Origin: Mycobacterium sp. MBM
GTDB lineage: Bacteria; Actinomycetota; Actinomycetes; Mycobacteriales; Mycobacteriaceae
DNA length: 64,000 nucleotides
NCBI GenBank assembly: GCA_021648845.1
Contig: JAKJHY010000007.1
Coordinates: 124,001-188,000 of the forward strand
Reading direction: 5' to 3'
The position numbers and the translations under genes were made by a program. The notes beneath the pieces were generated by a model that saw only the letters and a program-made list of their open reading frames with translations, was not told where the DNA came from and ran no database searches. How positions within the stretch are numbered: position 1 is the first letter of the stretch; each line of letters opens with the position of its first letter. Shown here piece by piece: positions 1 through 8,286 of the stretch.

Positions 1-549
1 GATGTAGAAGAAGTGCGCCATATCGGTGACGTTGTCGATGATCTCGCGGCAGTTGCTGCCCTCGATGAGCATCGTGTTCCACCGCCAGTCGGTCCAGTCG
101 TCGCTGGCGAATTCGGGGATCTCCGGGATGCGGACCTCGGGCTGCGGCGGGTTGCCCTCGTGGTCGTGCCAGACGAACAGCAGGCCGCCGCGCACATCGG
201 TGTGCCAGGCCCGGGTGCGGGCCAGCCGTGGGGTGCGCTTGGCATAGGGGACCAGCTTGCACTTGCCGTCGCCACCCCAGCGCCAGTCATGGAACGGGCA
301 GGCCACGGTGTCATCCTTGATGGTGCCCTGGGCAAGGTTCCCGCCCATATGCCGGCAGTAGCCGTCGAGGACCTTGAGCTCACCCGCGGAGTCGGCGAAC
401 ACCACCAGCATGGTGCCGAAGATCTCGACACCGTGCGGCTTGCCGTCCAGGTAGTCCTTCACCGGTCCGAGGCAGTGCCATCCGCGCGCGTAGCGGTCGG
501 GCAGGTCTCCGGTGTCGATCTCACGAATGCCGGTGGTTTCGGTAGTCAC
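1..549 (-). CDS. kshA: 3-ketosteroid 9-alpha-hydroxylase, oxygenase subunit (partial)
   Basis: The gene runs off the left edge, so only the N-terminal 183 residues are present. It starts at a GTG (VTTETTGIREIDTGDLPDRY). A Rieske [2Fe-2S] site is visible as C65-R-H67 and C84-PF-H87, inside a segment typical of KshA. With its reductase KshB, the family hydroxylates C9 of androstenedione-type steroids, which opens ring B; it acts in the cytoplasm. A KstR-type operator lies about 30 bases upstream of the start, as expected for a cholesterol-induced gene. The mononuclear iron site and the C-terminus lie outside the window. Confidence 0.93.
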   Translation of the reverse strand, partial: MTTETTGIREIDTGDLPDRYARGWHCLGPVKDYLDGKPHGVEIFGTMLVVFADSAGELKVLDGYCRHMGGNLAQGTIKDDTVACPFHDWRWGGDGKCKLVPYAKRTPRLARTRAWHTDVRGGLLFVWHDHEGNPPQPEVRIPEIPEFASDDWTDWRWNTMLIEGSNCREIIDNVTDMAHFFYI

Positions 550-579
550 GGTGGGCCTCCCGTATCTGGTCTCTCTAAC

Positions 580-593
580 TAGAACACGTTACA
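580..593. promoter_or_regulatory. KstR-type operator upstream of kshA
   Basis: TAGAACACGTTACA fits the KstR consensus TnnAACnnGTTnnA at every fixed position. It sits 31 bases upstream of the kshA GTG on the minus strand. KstR is the TetR-family repressor of cholesterol catabolism, released by steroid-CoA thioesters; its gene is not in this window. Confidence 0.88.
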
Positions 594-760
594 GTTTTGC
601 ACCGCCATTGCGCAACGTAAGCGCTGCTACCTGCGTGGACCACGCGGAGAATCCAGACGAAGCCGATTTACCCGTTTGCGGGTCGGGCGACCCAGAATCG
701 GCCCGGAGGCCGTCGTCGCCACGGCTGCGCTACCGCGCCGGACTCAAGGAGTGCTGAACG

Positions 761-1390
761 CTACTGCTGCGGGTCGGCCAGGCCGACCCGCAGAGCGATC
801 TGCTGCATCTTGCCGATGCTGGTGACGAACCGGTCGGTCGTGACGTCGCCGTCGGCGCTCTGGAATTCGATGCGCACCAGCGCCGGGCCCTCCGTAAACA
901 GCAGCAGCGTGACCGCCTTGTCCTCACTCGGGCGGCTGCCCCGGATGACGACGCCGCCCTGACCGACGCCGGTGGGTTCGGGATCACCGACCACCTTGCG
1001 GGTACTGACCGCCTGTTGCAGCGCTGCGGCGGCGGCCTCGGCGTCGGGGTAGATCAGCACGGTGTCGATGATCGCGCGGGTGTCGTGTTCGTTGACGAAG
1101 AAGGCACTCGCGCCGGGGTGCCCATCGGGTGCGGGTTCTCGGGAGCGCTCCACGAAGGTGTCATCGGCATCGGTGAGGTCGCCCGCGGTCAGCAGCAGAT
1201 CGCGATAGTCGGCGTCCTGCGCCGCCGCAGTCGTCGACGTCGTCGAACTGGTGGTGAATGCCGGCAAAGTGGGTGCCGGTGCGCTACCGGTGACCCCGCC
1301 CTGTTCGGCGGGGGTGCAGGCGCTGACGGCCACGGTGAACACGGCGGCGGCGACAAGATGTGATCGGGACAACATAGGTGCGAAACTCAA
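761..1390 (-). CDS. Probable secreted lipoprotein, unknown function
   Basis: The 209-residue product has a basic N-terminus, a hydrophobic segment (residues 11-23) and a lipobox ending VSAC with Cys25 as the lipidation site. A Thr/Ser-rich linker (about 45-55) follows, as in many mycobacterial lipoproteins. The remaining 150 residues form a soluble domain I do not recognise. An ATG five codons in (MLSRSH) is an equally good start. It lies between kshA and an NTF2-fold gene on the same strand, but no KstR site precedes it, so a role in sterol metabolism is only suggested by position. Confidence 0.75.
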   Translation of the reverse strand: MSFAPMLSRSHLVAAAVFTVAVSACTPAEQGGVTGSAPAPTLPAFTTSSTTSTTAAAQDADYRDLLLTAGDLTDADDTFVERSREPAPDGHPGASAFFVNEHDTRAIIDTVLIYPDAEAAAAALQQAVSTRKVVGDPEPTGVGQGGVVIRGSRPSEDKAVTLLLFTEGPALVRIEFQSADGDVTTDRFVTSIGKMQQIALRVGLADPQQ

Positions 1391-1480
1391 CAGATCTTTT
1401 GGTGTGCAGGATGAAATCGCCTACCACCGTACGCGACTGGCCGGATCGCGGCTGGCGCCGCGGTGCTGGGCCCGCGGGCC

Positions 1481-1882
1481 CTACACCGGCCGCGCGCTGG
1501 CCGCCGCCTTCTCCAACTCCCAGTACGCGCGCAGGGCGGCGATCTTGCCCTCCGGATCGACTCGGTAGGTGAACACCCCCTCGGCGGTCACCCGGTAGCC
1601 GTTCGCGACGATCACGATGTGACCGACGTTGGCCTCTTCGTCACCGCAGACGTAGGTCTTGTCGAAGTGGAACTCCAGCTGGCTCGGTGCGATCGCCTTG
1701 TCGAAGAATGCGGCGATCGCCTCCTTACCCCGGTGCCCTTTGCCCTCCGGGTCGAAATGCGAGGGTCCGATCGGATCCTGCACGATCGCGTCATCGGCGA
1801 ACAGGGCAAGCCACGCATCCTTGTCGCGGGCGACGGCCGCCGCCCGCGACCGCTGGCCCGCCAGCGTCACCGGTGCGGTCAC
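1481..1882 (-). CDS. NTF2/SnoaL-fold protein, ketosteroid-isomerase-like
   Basis: The likely start is the GTG at 1882, which overlaps the TGA of ltp3 (GTGA) and implies translational coupling; this gives 133 residues. An ATG ten codons further upstream would lie inside ltp3. The sequence shows a typical SnoaL-like pattern: an N-terminal helix with WLALFADDAIVQDPIG, then GKEAIAAFFDKAI and a C-terminal strand with GVFTYRVDPEGKI. It is clearly related to the gene at 56955-57383. The fold suggests binding or isomerisation of a steroid-like ligand. It is the last gene of the ltp4-ltp3 transcription unit. Confidence 0.85.
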   Translation of the reverse strand: MTAPVTLAGQRSRAAAVARDKDAWLALFADDAIVQDPIGPSHFDPEGKGHRGKEAIAAFFDKAIAPSQLEFHFDKTYVCGDEEANVGHIVIVANGYRVTAEGVFTYRVDPEGKIAALRAYWELEKAAASARPV

Positions 1883-3054
1883 CGTGCTGGCTTGTCGGCT
1901 CCGACAATCCACATCGAGTAGTATTGGGCGCCACCGCCATACGCGTGCCCCAGTGCCTTACGCGCACCGGGGACCTGGTGATCTCCGCCCTTGCCCATCA
2001 CCTGGATGGCCGATTCGGCGAACCGGATCATGCCGGACGCGCCGATCGGATTCGACGAGAGCACACCACCGGAGGCGTTGAACGGGATACGCCCGCCGAT
2101 CGCGGTCTCGCCGGCCTCGGTGAGCTTCCACCCCTCGCCCTCCGGCGCGAAGCCCAGGCTCTCCAGCCACATCGGCTCGTACCAGGAGAACGGGACGTAC
2201 ACCTCGGCGGCGTCGATCTCGTCGATGGGTGAGGTGATGCCGGCATCACGCCACAGCGCGGCCGCGGCATCGCGGCTGGCCTGCGGATTGACCTGATCGC
2301 GCCCGGCATAGGCCAGCGGCTCGGTGCGCAGCGCGGTGGCATGGATCCACGCCACCGGATTGCCGTTGGCAAGGTGCGCCTCGGCGGCCTCCTCGTTGCC
2401 GATCACCAGGGCCGCTGCACCGTCGGAGGACGGGCAGGTCTCGTCATAGCGGATCGGGTCCCACAGCATCGGGGACTGCATCACCTTCTCCACGGTGATA
2501 TCGGGCTGATGCAGATGCGCCAACGGATTCTTGGCCCCGTTGAGGCGGTCCTTGACGGCCACGATCGCCCCGATGTGATTGGGTGCCCCGGAGCGGCGGA
2601 TATAGGCGCGGATGTGCGGAGCGAAATAGCCGCCGGCGCCCGCGCCCACCGGCTTGGTGAACGGCACCGGAATGCTCAACGCCCACATGGCATTCGATTC
2701 CGACTGCTTCTCCCAGGCCATGGTCAGCACGCGCTTGTACTTGCCCGACTGCACCAGGCTGGCCGCGACGATCGCGGTCGAGCCGCCCACCGAACCGGCG
2801 GTGTGCACCCGAATCAACGGCTTGTTGGTCGCGCCGGTCGCATCGGCCATGAACAGCTCGGGCATCATGACGCCCTCGAAGAAGTCGGGCGCCTTGCCGA
2901 CCACCACGGCGTCGATATCGTCGAACGTGCAACCGGAGTCGGCCAGCGCTCTATCTATGGCCTCGCGCACCAGGCCGTTCATCGACACATCGTGGCGCTT
3001 GGCGACGTACTTCGTCTGCCCGGTGCCCAGCACCGCGGCCAGCTGACCTGCCAC
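1879..3054 (-). CDS. ltp3: Thiolase-fold lipid-transfer protein Ltp3, probable side-chain aldolase
   Basis: The 391-residue product starts at a GTG three codons after the end of ltp4 (2-base gap) and resembles Ltp3/Rv3523. The fold is that of SCP2-type thiolases (DGAAALVIG and NASGGVLSSNPIGASG are present). The segment that normally carries the nucleophilic Cys reads HTAGSVGGST (residues 84-93), so the Cys is replaced. This fits the aldol-lyase role reported for Ltp-type proteins in Rhodococcus, cleaving the sterol side chain rather than performing thiolysis. Such proteins usually act with a DUF35 partner, and one is encoded two genes upstream (4126-5127). Confidence 0.9.
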   Translation of the reverse strand: MAGQLAAVLGTGQTKYVAKRHDVSMNGLVREAIDRALADSGCTFDDIDAVVVGKAPDFFEGVMMPELFMADATGATNKPLIRVHTAGSVGGSTAIVAASLVQSGKYKRVLTMAWEKQSESNAMWALSIPVPFTKPVGAGAGGYFAPHIRAYIRRSGAPNHIGAIVAVKDRLNGAKNPLAHLHQPDITVEKVMQSPMLWDPIRYDETCPSSDGAAALVIGNEEAAEAHLANGNPVAWIHATALRTEPLAYAGRDQVNPQASRDAAAALWRDAGITSPIDEIDAAEVYVPFSWYEPMWLESLGFAPEGEGWKLTEAGETAIGGRIPFNASGGVLSSNPIGASGMIRFAESAIQVMGKGGDHQVPGARKALGHAYGGGAQYYSMWIVGADKPAR

Positions 3055-3056
3055 TG

Positions 3057-4112
3057 TTATTTCCCTTCCAGGACGGCGACGAGATTCTGTTGCAGCGCAG
3101 GGCCGCTGGTGGCGTGCGCGAGGACGCGCTGCGCGGCACCGTCGAAGATGTGTTGGGCGGCAAAGCCGATGCGCTCCAAACCGGCCGAGAACATCGGGTT
3201 GGCCGACAACGCACCGCCGGAAGGATTGATCTTCGTCGACGCGGGCAATCCGATCGCCTCGGTGAGGATCAGCTGCTGATGAGAGAACGGGGCGTAGATC
3301 TCGGCGATATCGATGGAGCCCGTGTCGCCTCCGGTGGCCGCCTTCGCCGACGCCGCCGTGGACGGTGACGTGGTCAGATCGCGGGCACCCAGGATCGGGG
3401 TCTCGATGCGGTGCTCGATACCGGTGATCCAGGCCGGGTTCTCGCGCAGCTCGCGGGCCCGGTCGCCGGCGGCCAGCACGATCGCCGACGCGCCGTCGGT
3501 GATCGGAGCGATGTCGTGCCGACGCAACGGATCGGCGAAATACGGCTGTGCCAGCAGGTCGTCGATGGACCCGGTCACGGCCACCTTGTCGGTGCGTCCG
3601 CCCGCGGCATAGGAATCCAGTGCCACCTGCGCCATCTGCTCTTGCGACCACTTACCGGCGTCCAGCCCGGCGCGGGCCTGAAGACCGGCCATCGACACCG
3701 AGTCCGGCCACAGTGGCGCCACGGTGTACGGGTCGGTCTGCAGTGCCAGCACCCGGCGTAGGGTGCCCGCGGAGGACTTGCCGAAGCCATACACCAGCGC
3801 GGTCTCGACCTGGCCGGTCAGCAGCTTGATATACGCCTCATACAATGCCCACGCCGCGTCCATCTCGACATGCGATTCGTTGATCGGCGGGATCGCGCCG
3901 ATCGAGTCGATGGCGGAGATGAACGAGAAAGCCCGGCCGGCAAGATAATCCGAGGAGCCCGAGCACCAGAAGCCGATATCGGTTTGCTTGAGGCCGAGCT
4001 CGGCGTAGAGCTTGTGAAAACACGGCATCAGCATTTCGACGCCATTGGTGGTGCCGTCGGTGCGGCGGACGTGGGGCGCGTGTGCGAAGCCCACCACTGC
4101 GATTTCGGTCAT
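3057..4112 (-). CDS. ltp4: Thiolase-fold lipid-transfer protein Ltp4, probable side-chain aldolase subunit
   Basis: The 351-residue product (MTEIAVVGFAHAPHVRRTDG) matches Ltp4/Rv3522. The ATG at 4112 lies 13 bases after the DUF35 gene stop; a much longer upstream reading frame is antisense noise. DGASAIVLAAG and NPSGGALSANPMFSAG are thiolase-superfamily landmarks. No Cys is present in the nucleophile segment (ESHVEMDAAWALYEA), so classical thiolysis is unlikely. Together with Ltp3 it is expected to cleave C24-branched or C22-type CoA side chains by a retro-aldol step. Confidence 0.9.
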   Translation of the reverse strand: MTEIAVVGFAHAPHVRRTDGTTNGVEMLMPCFHKLYAELGLKQTDIGFWCSGSSDYLAGRAFSFISAIDSIGAIPPINESHVEMDAAWALYEAYIKLLTGQVETALVYGFGKSSAGTLRRVLALQTDPYTVAPLWPDSVSMAGLQARAGLDAGKWSQEQMAQVALDSYAAGGRTDKVAVTGSIDDLLAQPYFADPLRRHDIAPITDGASAIVLAAGDRARELRENPAWITGIEHRIETPILGARDLTTSPSTAASAKAATGGDTGSIDIAEIYAPFSHQQLILTEAIGLPASTKINPSGGALSANPMFSAGLERIGFAAQHIFDGAAQRVLAHATSGPALQQNLVAVLEGK

Positions 4113-4125
4113 CAGTTCGGGCCCT

Positions 4126-5127
4126 TTACAGGTGGTGTTTGTAGGAGTCGTATTCGGCGTCGGGCTCGCCGGTGGGTTTGAAGTAGTCGATGTTGTCGAT
4201 ACCCAGGCCCCACTGTTCGCGGGGCTTCCACACGGCCTGCACGCGCATGCCCATCCGGACGTCGGCGGGGTCGATCTCGGTGACCAGGTGCAAGAACGGG
4301 ATGTCGGCACCGTCGAGCAGCACGTAGGCCGCGACATAGGGCGGTTTGATGCGCTGGCCCGGGAACGGGATGTTGATGACAGCGAAGGTGGTGACGGTGC
4401 CCCTGTCCGGAAGCTCGATGAACTCGTCGAGCTCCAGACCGGTGGCCGGGTCGGCCTCCTTGGGCGGGAAGTACACCTTGCCCGGTTGGCCGTCGCGACC
4501 GTTCTTGGTGCGACCACCGAGCAGCTTGCCCTCCTGCAGCGCCTTGAGGAACGTGGTCTCCGGCAGCGAGGCGGTGTGCTGGATCTCGATGAAGCTCGGC
4601 GCCACCTGGACGGTGACGGGTTCACGATCATCCGGTTGCCCCTCCGGCTCGGTGTCCTCGCCGGGCACGAAGTAGGCGATATCGGTGATCGCGCCGACGG
4701 GCTCCTCGATCCAGTGCGCATGCACCCGGTCGCCGGTCTTGATCGCACCCTCGGCGGTCTTGACCGCGTGCAGCAGTGGGGTGTCGGCGCCGTCGAGCAG
4801 GATCAACGCCCACGCGAACGGCTTGTCCAGTGGCTGACCCTCCAGCGGGGTGGACTGCCAGGTCCAGGACTGCACCGTTCCCACCGAGCTGACCGGGACG
4901 ACCTCGGTCAACGCCGCGTAGGTGACCGGGTCATACTCAGCGGGCGGGACAAGGACCCGAGAGTCCGAACCGCGCACGCCGACGATCCGTCGCTCGCGCA
5001 GGGCGGTGAAGAACTGGGACAGGAGCGGTCCGACTGAACGGGTGTAGTCGAATGAGAGTCGCAGCGGCGCCGAAAGAGGCCGTTGATGCTCGTCGATCTG
5101 CACTGGGCTGCTTTGGCCTGTGGTCAC
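4126..5127 (-). CDS. Tandem DUF35 OB-fold protein (acyl-CoA-binding aldolase partner)
   Basis: The 333-residue product resembles Rv3521. It contains two DUF35-type OB domains in tandem (about residues 25-170 and 185-320); the second holds VAAYVLLDGADIPFLHLV, mirrored by ALILLDGADTPLLHAV in the first. DUF35 proteins partner thiolase-fold aldolases. The usual zinc-ribbon cysteines ahead of each OB fold are absent. I choose the GTG at 5127 rather than the ATG at 5163, because the ATG would place a perfect KstR palindrome inside the coding sequence. It is first in the unit DUF35-ltp4-ltp3-SnoaL. Confidence 0.87.
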   Translation of the reverse strand: MTTGQSSPVQIDEHQRPLSAPLRLSFDYTRSVGPLLSQFFTALRERRIVGVRGSDSRVLVPPAEYDPVTYAALTEVVPVSSVGTVQSWTWQSTPLEGQPLDKPFAWALILLDGADTPLLHAVKTAEGAIKTGDRVHAHWIEEPVGAITDIAYFVPGEDTEPEGQPDDREPVTVQVAPSFIEIQHTASLPETTFLKALQEGKLLGGRTKNGRDGQPGKVYFPPKEADPATGLELDEFIELPDRGTVTTFAVINIPFPGQRIKPPYVAAYVLLDGADIPFLHLVTEIDPADVRMGMRVQAVWKPREQWGLGIDNIDYFKPTGEPDAEYDSYKHHL

Positions 5128-5136
5128 AGCATCGAG

Positions 5137-5150
5137 TAGAACAGGTTCTA
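5137..5150. promoter_or_regulatory. KstR-type operator between DUF35 gene and LLM gene
   Basis: TAGAACAGGTTCTA fits the consensus, and its two outer half-sites are perfectly palindromic. It lies 10 bases from the GTG of the minus-strand aldolase unit and 46 bases from the ATG of the plus-strand LLM gene, so it can control both directions. Confidence 0.9.
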
Positions 5151-5195
5151 AGAATGGTTTCAAGCCATCGTGGGAATGCCGGAGAGGCGGGGTAA

Positions 5196-6227
5196 ATGAA
5201 GTTGGGATTGCAGCTCGGTTATTGGGGCGCGCAGCCTCCCACCGATCACGCGGAACTCGTCGCCGCCGCCGAGGAGGCGAACTTCGACACCGTGTTCACC
5301 GCCGAAGCGTGGGGCTCGGATGCCTACACCCCGCTAGCCTGGTGGGGCCGCGAGACGACGCGGATGCGGCTGGGCACCTCGGTGCTGCAACTCTCGGCGC
5401 GCACGCCCACCGCCTGCGCGATGGCTGCCCTGACCCTGGACCACCTGTCCGGCGGAAGGCACATCGTCGGTCTGGGCGTATCTGGGCCGCAGGTCGTGGA
5501 GGGTTGGTACGGCGCGAAGTTCCCCAAGCCGCTGGCCCGCACCCGCGAGTACATCGACATCATGCGGCAGGTCTGGGCGCGTGAGGCCCCGGTGCGCAGC
5601 GACGGCCCGCACTACCCGCTGCCGCTGACCGGTGAGGGCACCACCGGTTTGGGTAAGAACCTCAAGCCCATCACCCATCCGCTGCGCGCGGATATCCCGA
5701 TCATGCTGGGAGCCGAGGGCCCCAAGAACGTCGCTCTGGCCGCCGAGATCGCCGACGGCTGGCTGCCGATCTTCTACTCGCCGCGCATCGCGGGCATGTA
5801 CAACGAGTGGCTCGACGAGGGCTTCGCCCGGCCCGGTGCCCGCCGGACCCGGGAGACCTTCGAGATCTGCGCGACGGCGCAGGTGGTCGTCACCGATGAC
5901 CGTCCGGCCATCATGGAGCTGATGAAGCCGCACCTGGCGCTCTACATGGGCGGCATGGGCGCCGAGGACACCAACTTCCACGCCGATGTCTATCGCAGGA
6001 TGGGTTACGCGGAAGTGGTCGACGATGTCACCAAACTGTTCCGCAGCGACCGCAAGGACGAAGCGGCCAAGATCATCCCGGACGAACTCGTCGACGACTC
6101 GGCCATCGTGGGCAACCTGGACTACGTCAAGGAGCAGATCACGGCGTGGGAGGCCGCGGGCGTGACGATGATGGTCGTCGGCGCGCGCTCGGTGCAGCAG
6201 ATCAAGGATCTGGCCGCACTGGTGTAG
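5196..6227 (+). CDS. LLM-class F420-dependent oxidoreductase
   Basis: The 343-residue product is a luciferase-like TIM barrel resembling Rv3520c. MKLGLQLGYWGAQPP, the central LDHLSGGRHIVGLGVSGPQV and IPIMLGAEGPKNVALAAEIADGW are typical of F420-dependent LLM enzymes. An AG-rich ribosome site precedes the ATG. Its place in the KstR regulon suggests a steroid or steroid-CoA substrate, but the reaction is not known. The gene is divergent from the aldolase unit and shares its operator. Confidence 0.88.
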   Translation: MKLGLQLGYWGAQPPTDHAELVAAAEEANFDTVFTAEAWGSDAYTPLAWWGRETTRMRLGTSVLQLSARTPTACAMAALTLDHLSGGRHIVGLGVSGPQVVEGWYGAKFPKPLARTREYIDIMRQVWAREAPVRSDGPHYPLPLTGEGTTGLGKNLKPITHPLRADIPIMLGAEGPKNVALAAEIADGWLPIFYSPRIAGMYNEWLDEGFARPGARRTRETFEICATAQVVVTDDRPAIMELMKPHLALYMGGMGAEDTNFHADVYRRMGYAEVVDDVTKLFRSDRKDEAAKIIPDELVDDSAIVGNLDYVKEQITAWEAAGVTMMVVGARSVQQIKDLAALV

Positions 6228-6234
6228 CGCCATG

Positions 6235-6263
6235 AGTAGACACTTCCTTGCGGAGTGTCTACT
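6235..6263. terminator. Perfect 10-bp inverted repeat after the LLM gene
   Basis: AGTAGACACT (6235-6244) and AGTGTCTACT (6254-6263) flank a 9-base loop. The stem begins 8 bases after the LLM stop codon, which fits a terminator, but there is no U-run, as is common in mycobacteria. It also lies just upstream of the presumed promoter of the next gene, so an operator role is possible. Confidence 0.55.
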
Positions 6264-6283
6264 GCGAGCTCTACATTGGGCGC

Positions 6284-7012
6284 GTGACCCACGCCACATC
6301 CCAGTACGTGATCGCGGGTGAAACCGTGACGATGCCCGTACAGATCCGCCGGGCGACCCAGCACATGGCCATGTTCTCCGTCGACGCCGACGCCGCCCAG
6401 CGCATGATCGACTACAGCGGCCTGACCGTGTGCCGGTACCGGCCCGGCCGCGCCGTCGTGGTGCTGATGTTGATGCGCTACATCGATGGCGACCTCGGCC
6501 CGTACCTGGAATACGGCACCAATGTCATGGTCAACCCACCCGGTTCGACGGCCACCGGCATCAAGGCGCTCGGCGAGGCCGGCGCCTTCATCCACCACCT
6601 GCCGGTCGACGGCGAGTTCACTCGTGCCGCCGGCCGCGAGATCTGGGGTTATCCGAAGGTGCTGGCGGACTTCGTGGTTCGTGAAGGTCACCACTTCTCC
6701 TTCGACGCGAGCGTGGACGGACAGTTCGCGGTCGGCATGGATTTCAAGCCGGGACTGCCGATTCCGCCGGCGTTCGCGGGCAAACCGCAGGTGCACCCGA
6801 CCTATTCACACCTCGACGGTGTCACCCGGCGGACGTCGGGGCAGATGACCACGACCGGTGTGCGCTACCGCCCCGGCGGTGTGCGGGTGCGGTTGGGAGA
6901 CCATCGGTACGGCCGGGAACTCGCGGCGCTGGGTTTCCCCAAGCGCGCCATGTTCTCCGGCTCCGCGCACAACGTACAGATGACGTTCGCCGATGCCGAG
7001 GAGATCGAATGA
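6284..7012 (+). CDS. Acetoacetate decarboxylase-like protein
   Basis: The 242-residue product resembles Rv3519. I choose the GTG at 6284 (VTHATSQYVIAGETVTMPVQ); an upstream TTG would start inside the hairpin. A TACATT hexamer ends 6 bases before the GTG, so a leaderless message is possible. GREIWGYPK (residues 117-125) matches the decarboxylase motif with the Schiff-base lysine, but the second lysine of the classical Lys-Lys pair is a valine. Decarboxylation is therefore not assured. The stop overlaps the next start (ATGA), so it is coupled to cyp142. Confidence 0.82.
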   Translation: MTHATSQYVIAGETVTMPVQIRRATQHMAMFSVDADAAQRMIDYSGLTVCRYRPGRAVVVLMLMRYIDGDLGPYLEYGTNVMVNPPGSTATGIKALGEAGAFIHHLPVDGEFTRAAGREIWGYPKVLADFVVREGHHFSFDASVDGQFAVGMDFKPGLPIPPAFAGKPQVHPTYSHLDGVTRRTSGQMTTTGVRYRPGGVRVRLGDHRYGRELAALGFPKRAMFSGSAHNVQMTFADAEEIE

Positions 7013-8235
7013 CCGAGGTGCTTGCTCAGGCGACCTCCGATATCAGACCCGATGTCGATCTCGCCGACGGCCGGTTCTACGCCGACGGCACCGCTGCGCG
7101 CGCGGCCTATCGGTGGATGCGGGCCCATGAACCGGTGTTCCGCGACCGCAACGGTCAGGCCGCCGCGGCCAGTCACGCCGCCGTGCTGGACGCCGAACGC
7201 AACCCGGAACTGTTCTCCAGCGCCGGGGGTATCCGACCCGACCAGCCGGGCATGCCGTACATGATCGACATGGACGACCCCGCACATCTGTTGCGCCGCA
7301 AGCTCGTCAACGCAGGGTTCACCCGGAAACGGGTGATGGACAAGCTGGGATCGATCGGTGACCTCTGCGACACCCTGATCGACGCGGTGTGTGAGAAGGG
7401 CGAATGCGATTTCGTCCGCGATATCGCCGCCCCGCTGCCGATGGCGGTGATCGGCGACATGCTCGGTGTGCTTCCCCAGGAACGCGACCTGCTGCTCAAG
7501 TGGTCCGACGACCTGGTGTGCGGGTTGAGCTCGCACGTCGACGAGGACACCATCACGTTGCTGATGGACACCTTCGCCGCGTACACCGCCTTCACCATGG
7601 ACGTGATCGCCAAGCGGCGCGCCGAGCCGACCGACGACCTGTTCTCGATCCTGGTGAACTCCGAGGTCGAGGGATCGCGGATGGAAGACGCCGAGATCGT
7701 GATGGAGACGCTGCTGATCCTCATCGGCGGTGACGAGACGACGCGGCACACCCTTTCCGGCGGCACCGAACAGATCCTGCGCCACCGGGATCAGTGGGAC
7801 CAGTTGGTCGCCGATCCCGACAAACTGCCGTCGGCGATCGAGGAGATGCTGCGCTGGACCTCGCCGGTGAAGAACATGTGCCGCACGCTCACCGCGGACA
7901 CCGAATTTCACGGCACCCGGCTGCGCAAGGACGAGAAGATCATGCTGATGTTCGAGTCCGCGAACTTCGACGAGGAGATCTTCGGTGACCCGGAGAACTT
8001 CCGGATCGACCGCAACCCGAACAACCACGTGGCGTTCGGTTTCGGCACGCACTTCTGCCTGGGCAACCAGCTGGCGCGGCTGGAGCTGAAGATCATGCTC
8101 ACCAAGATCTTGCAGCGGCTGCCCGACCTTCGGCTGGCCGACGAGAACACGCTCGGGCTGCGGCCGGCCAACTTCGTGAGCGGACTGGAATCCATGCCGG
8201 TGGTGTTCACCCCGACAGCACGGGTGCTCGGCTGA
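7009..8235 (+). CDS. cyp142: Cytochrome P450 CYP142, steroid C26/C27 oxidase
   Basis: The 408-residue product is very similar to CYP142A1. The I-helix reads GGDETT (240-245), the K-helix EMLR (279-282), and the heme loop FGFGTHFC puts the axial Cys at 350. CYP142 oxidises the terminal methyl of cholesterol or cholestenone to the carboxylate, which FadD19 activates, overlapping in function with CYP125. It would need a ferredoxin such as FdxD (27160) and a reductase. It is the second gene of a two-gene unit. Confidence 0.95.
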   Translation: MTEVLAQATSDIRPDVDLADGRFYADGTAARAAYRWMRAHEPVFRDRNGQAAAASHAAVLDAERNPELFSSAGGIRPDQPGMPYMIDMDDPAHLLRRKLVNAGFTRKRVMDKLGSIGDLCDTLIDAVCEKGECDFVRDIAAPLPMAVIGDMLGVLPQERDLLLKWSDDLVCGLSSHVDEDTITLLMDTFAAYTAFTMDVIAKRRAEPTDDLFSILVNSEVEGSRMEDAEIVMETLLILIGGDETTRHTLSGGTEQILRHRDQWDQLVADPDKLPSAIEEMLRWTSPVKNMCRTLTADTEFHGTRLRKDEKIMLMFESANFDEEIFGDPENFRIDRNPNNHVAFGFGTHFCLGNQLARLELKIMLTKILQRLPDLRLADENTLGLRPANFVSGLESMPVVFTPTARVLG

Positions 8236-8286
8236 GCTTTCGCGACGCGGCTTCTCATCGCTGCGCACTGTCGTAGGTTTGACGCG

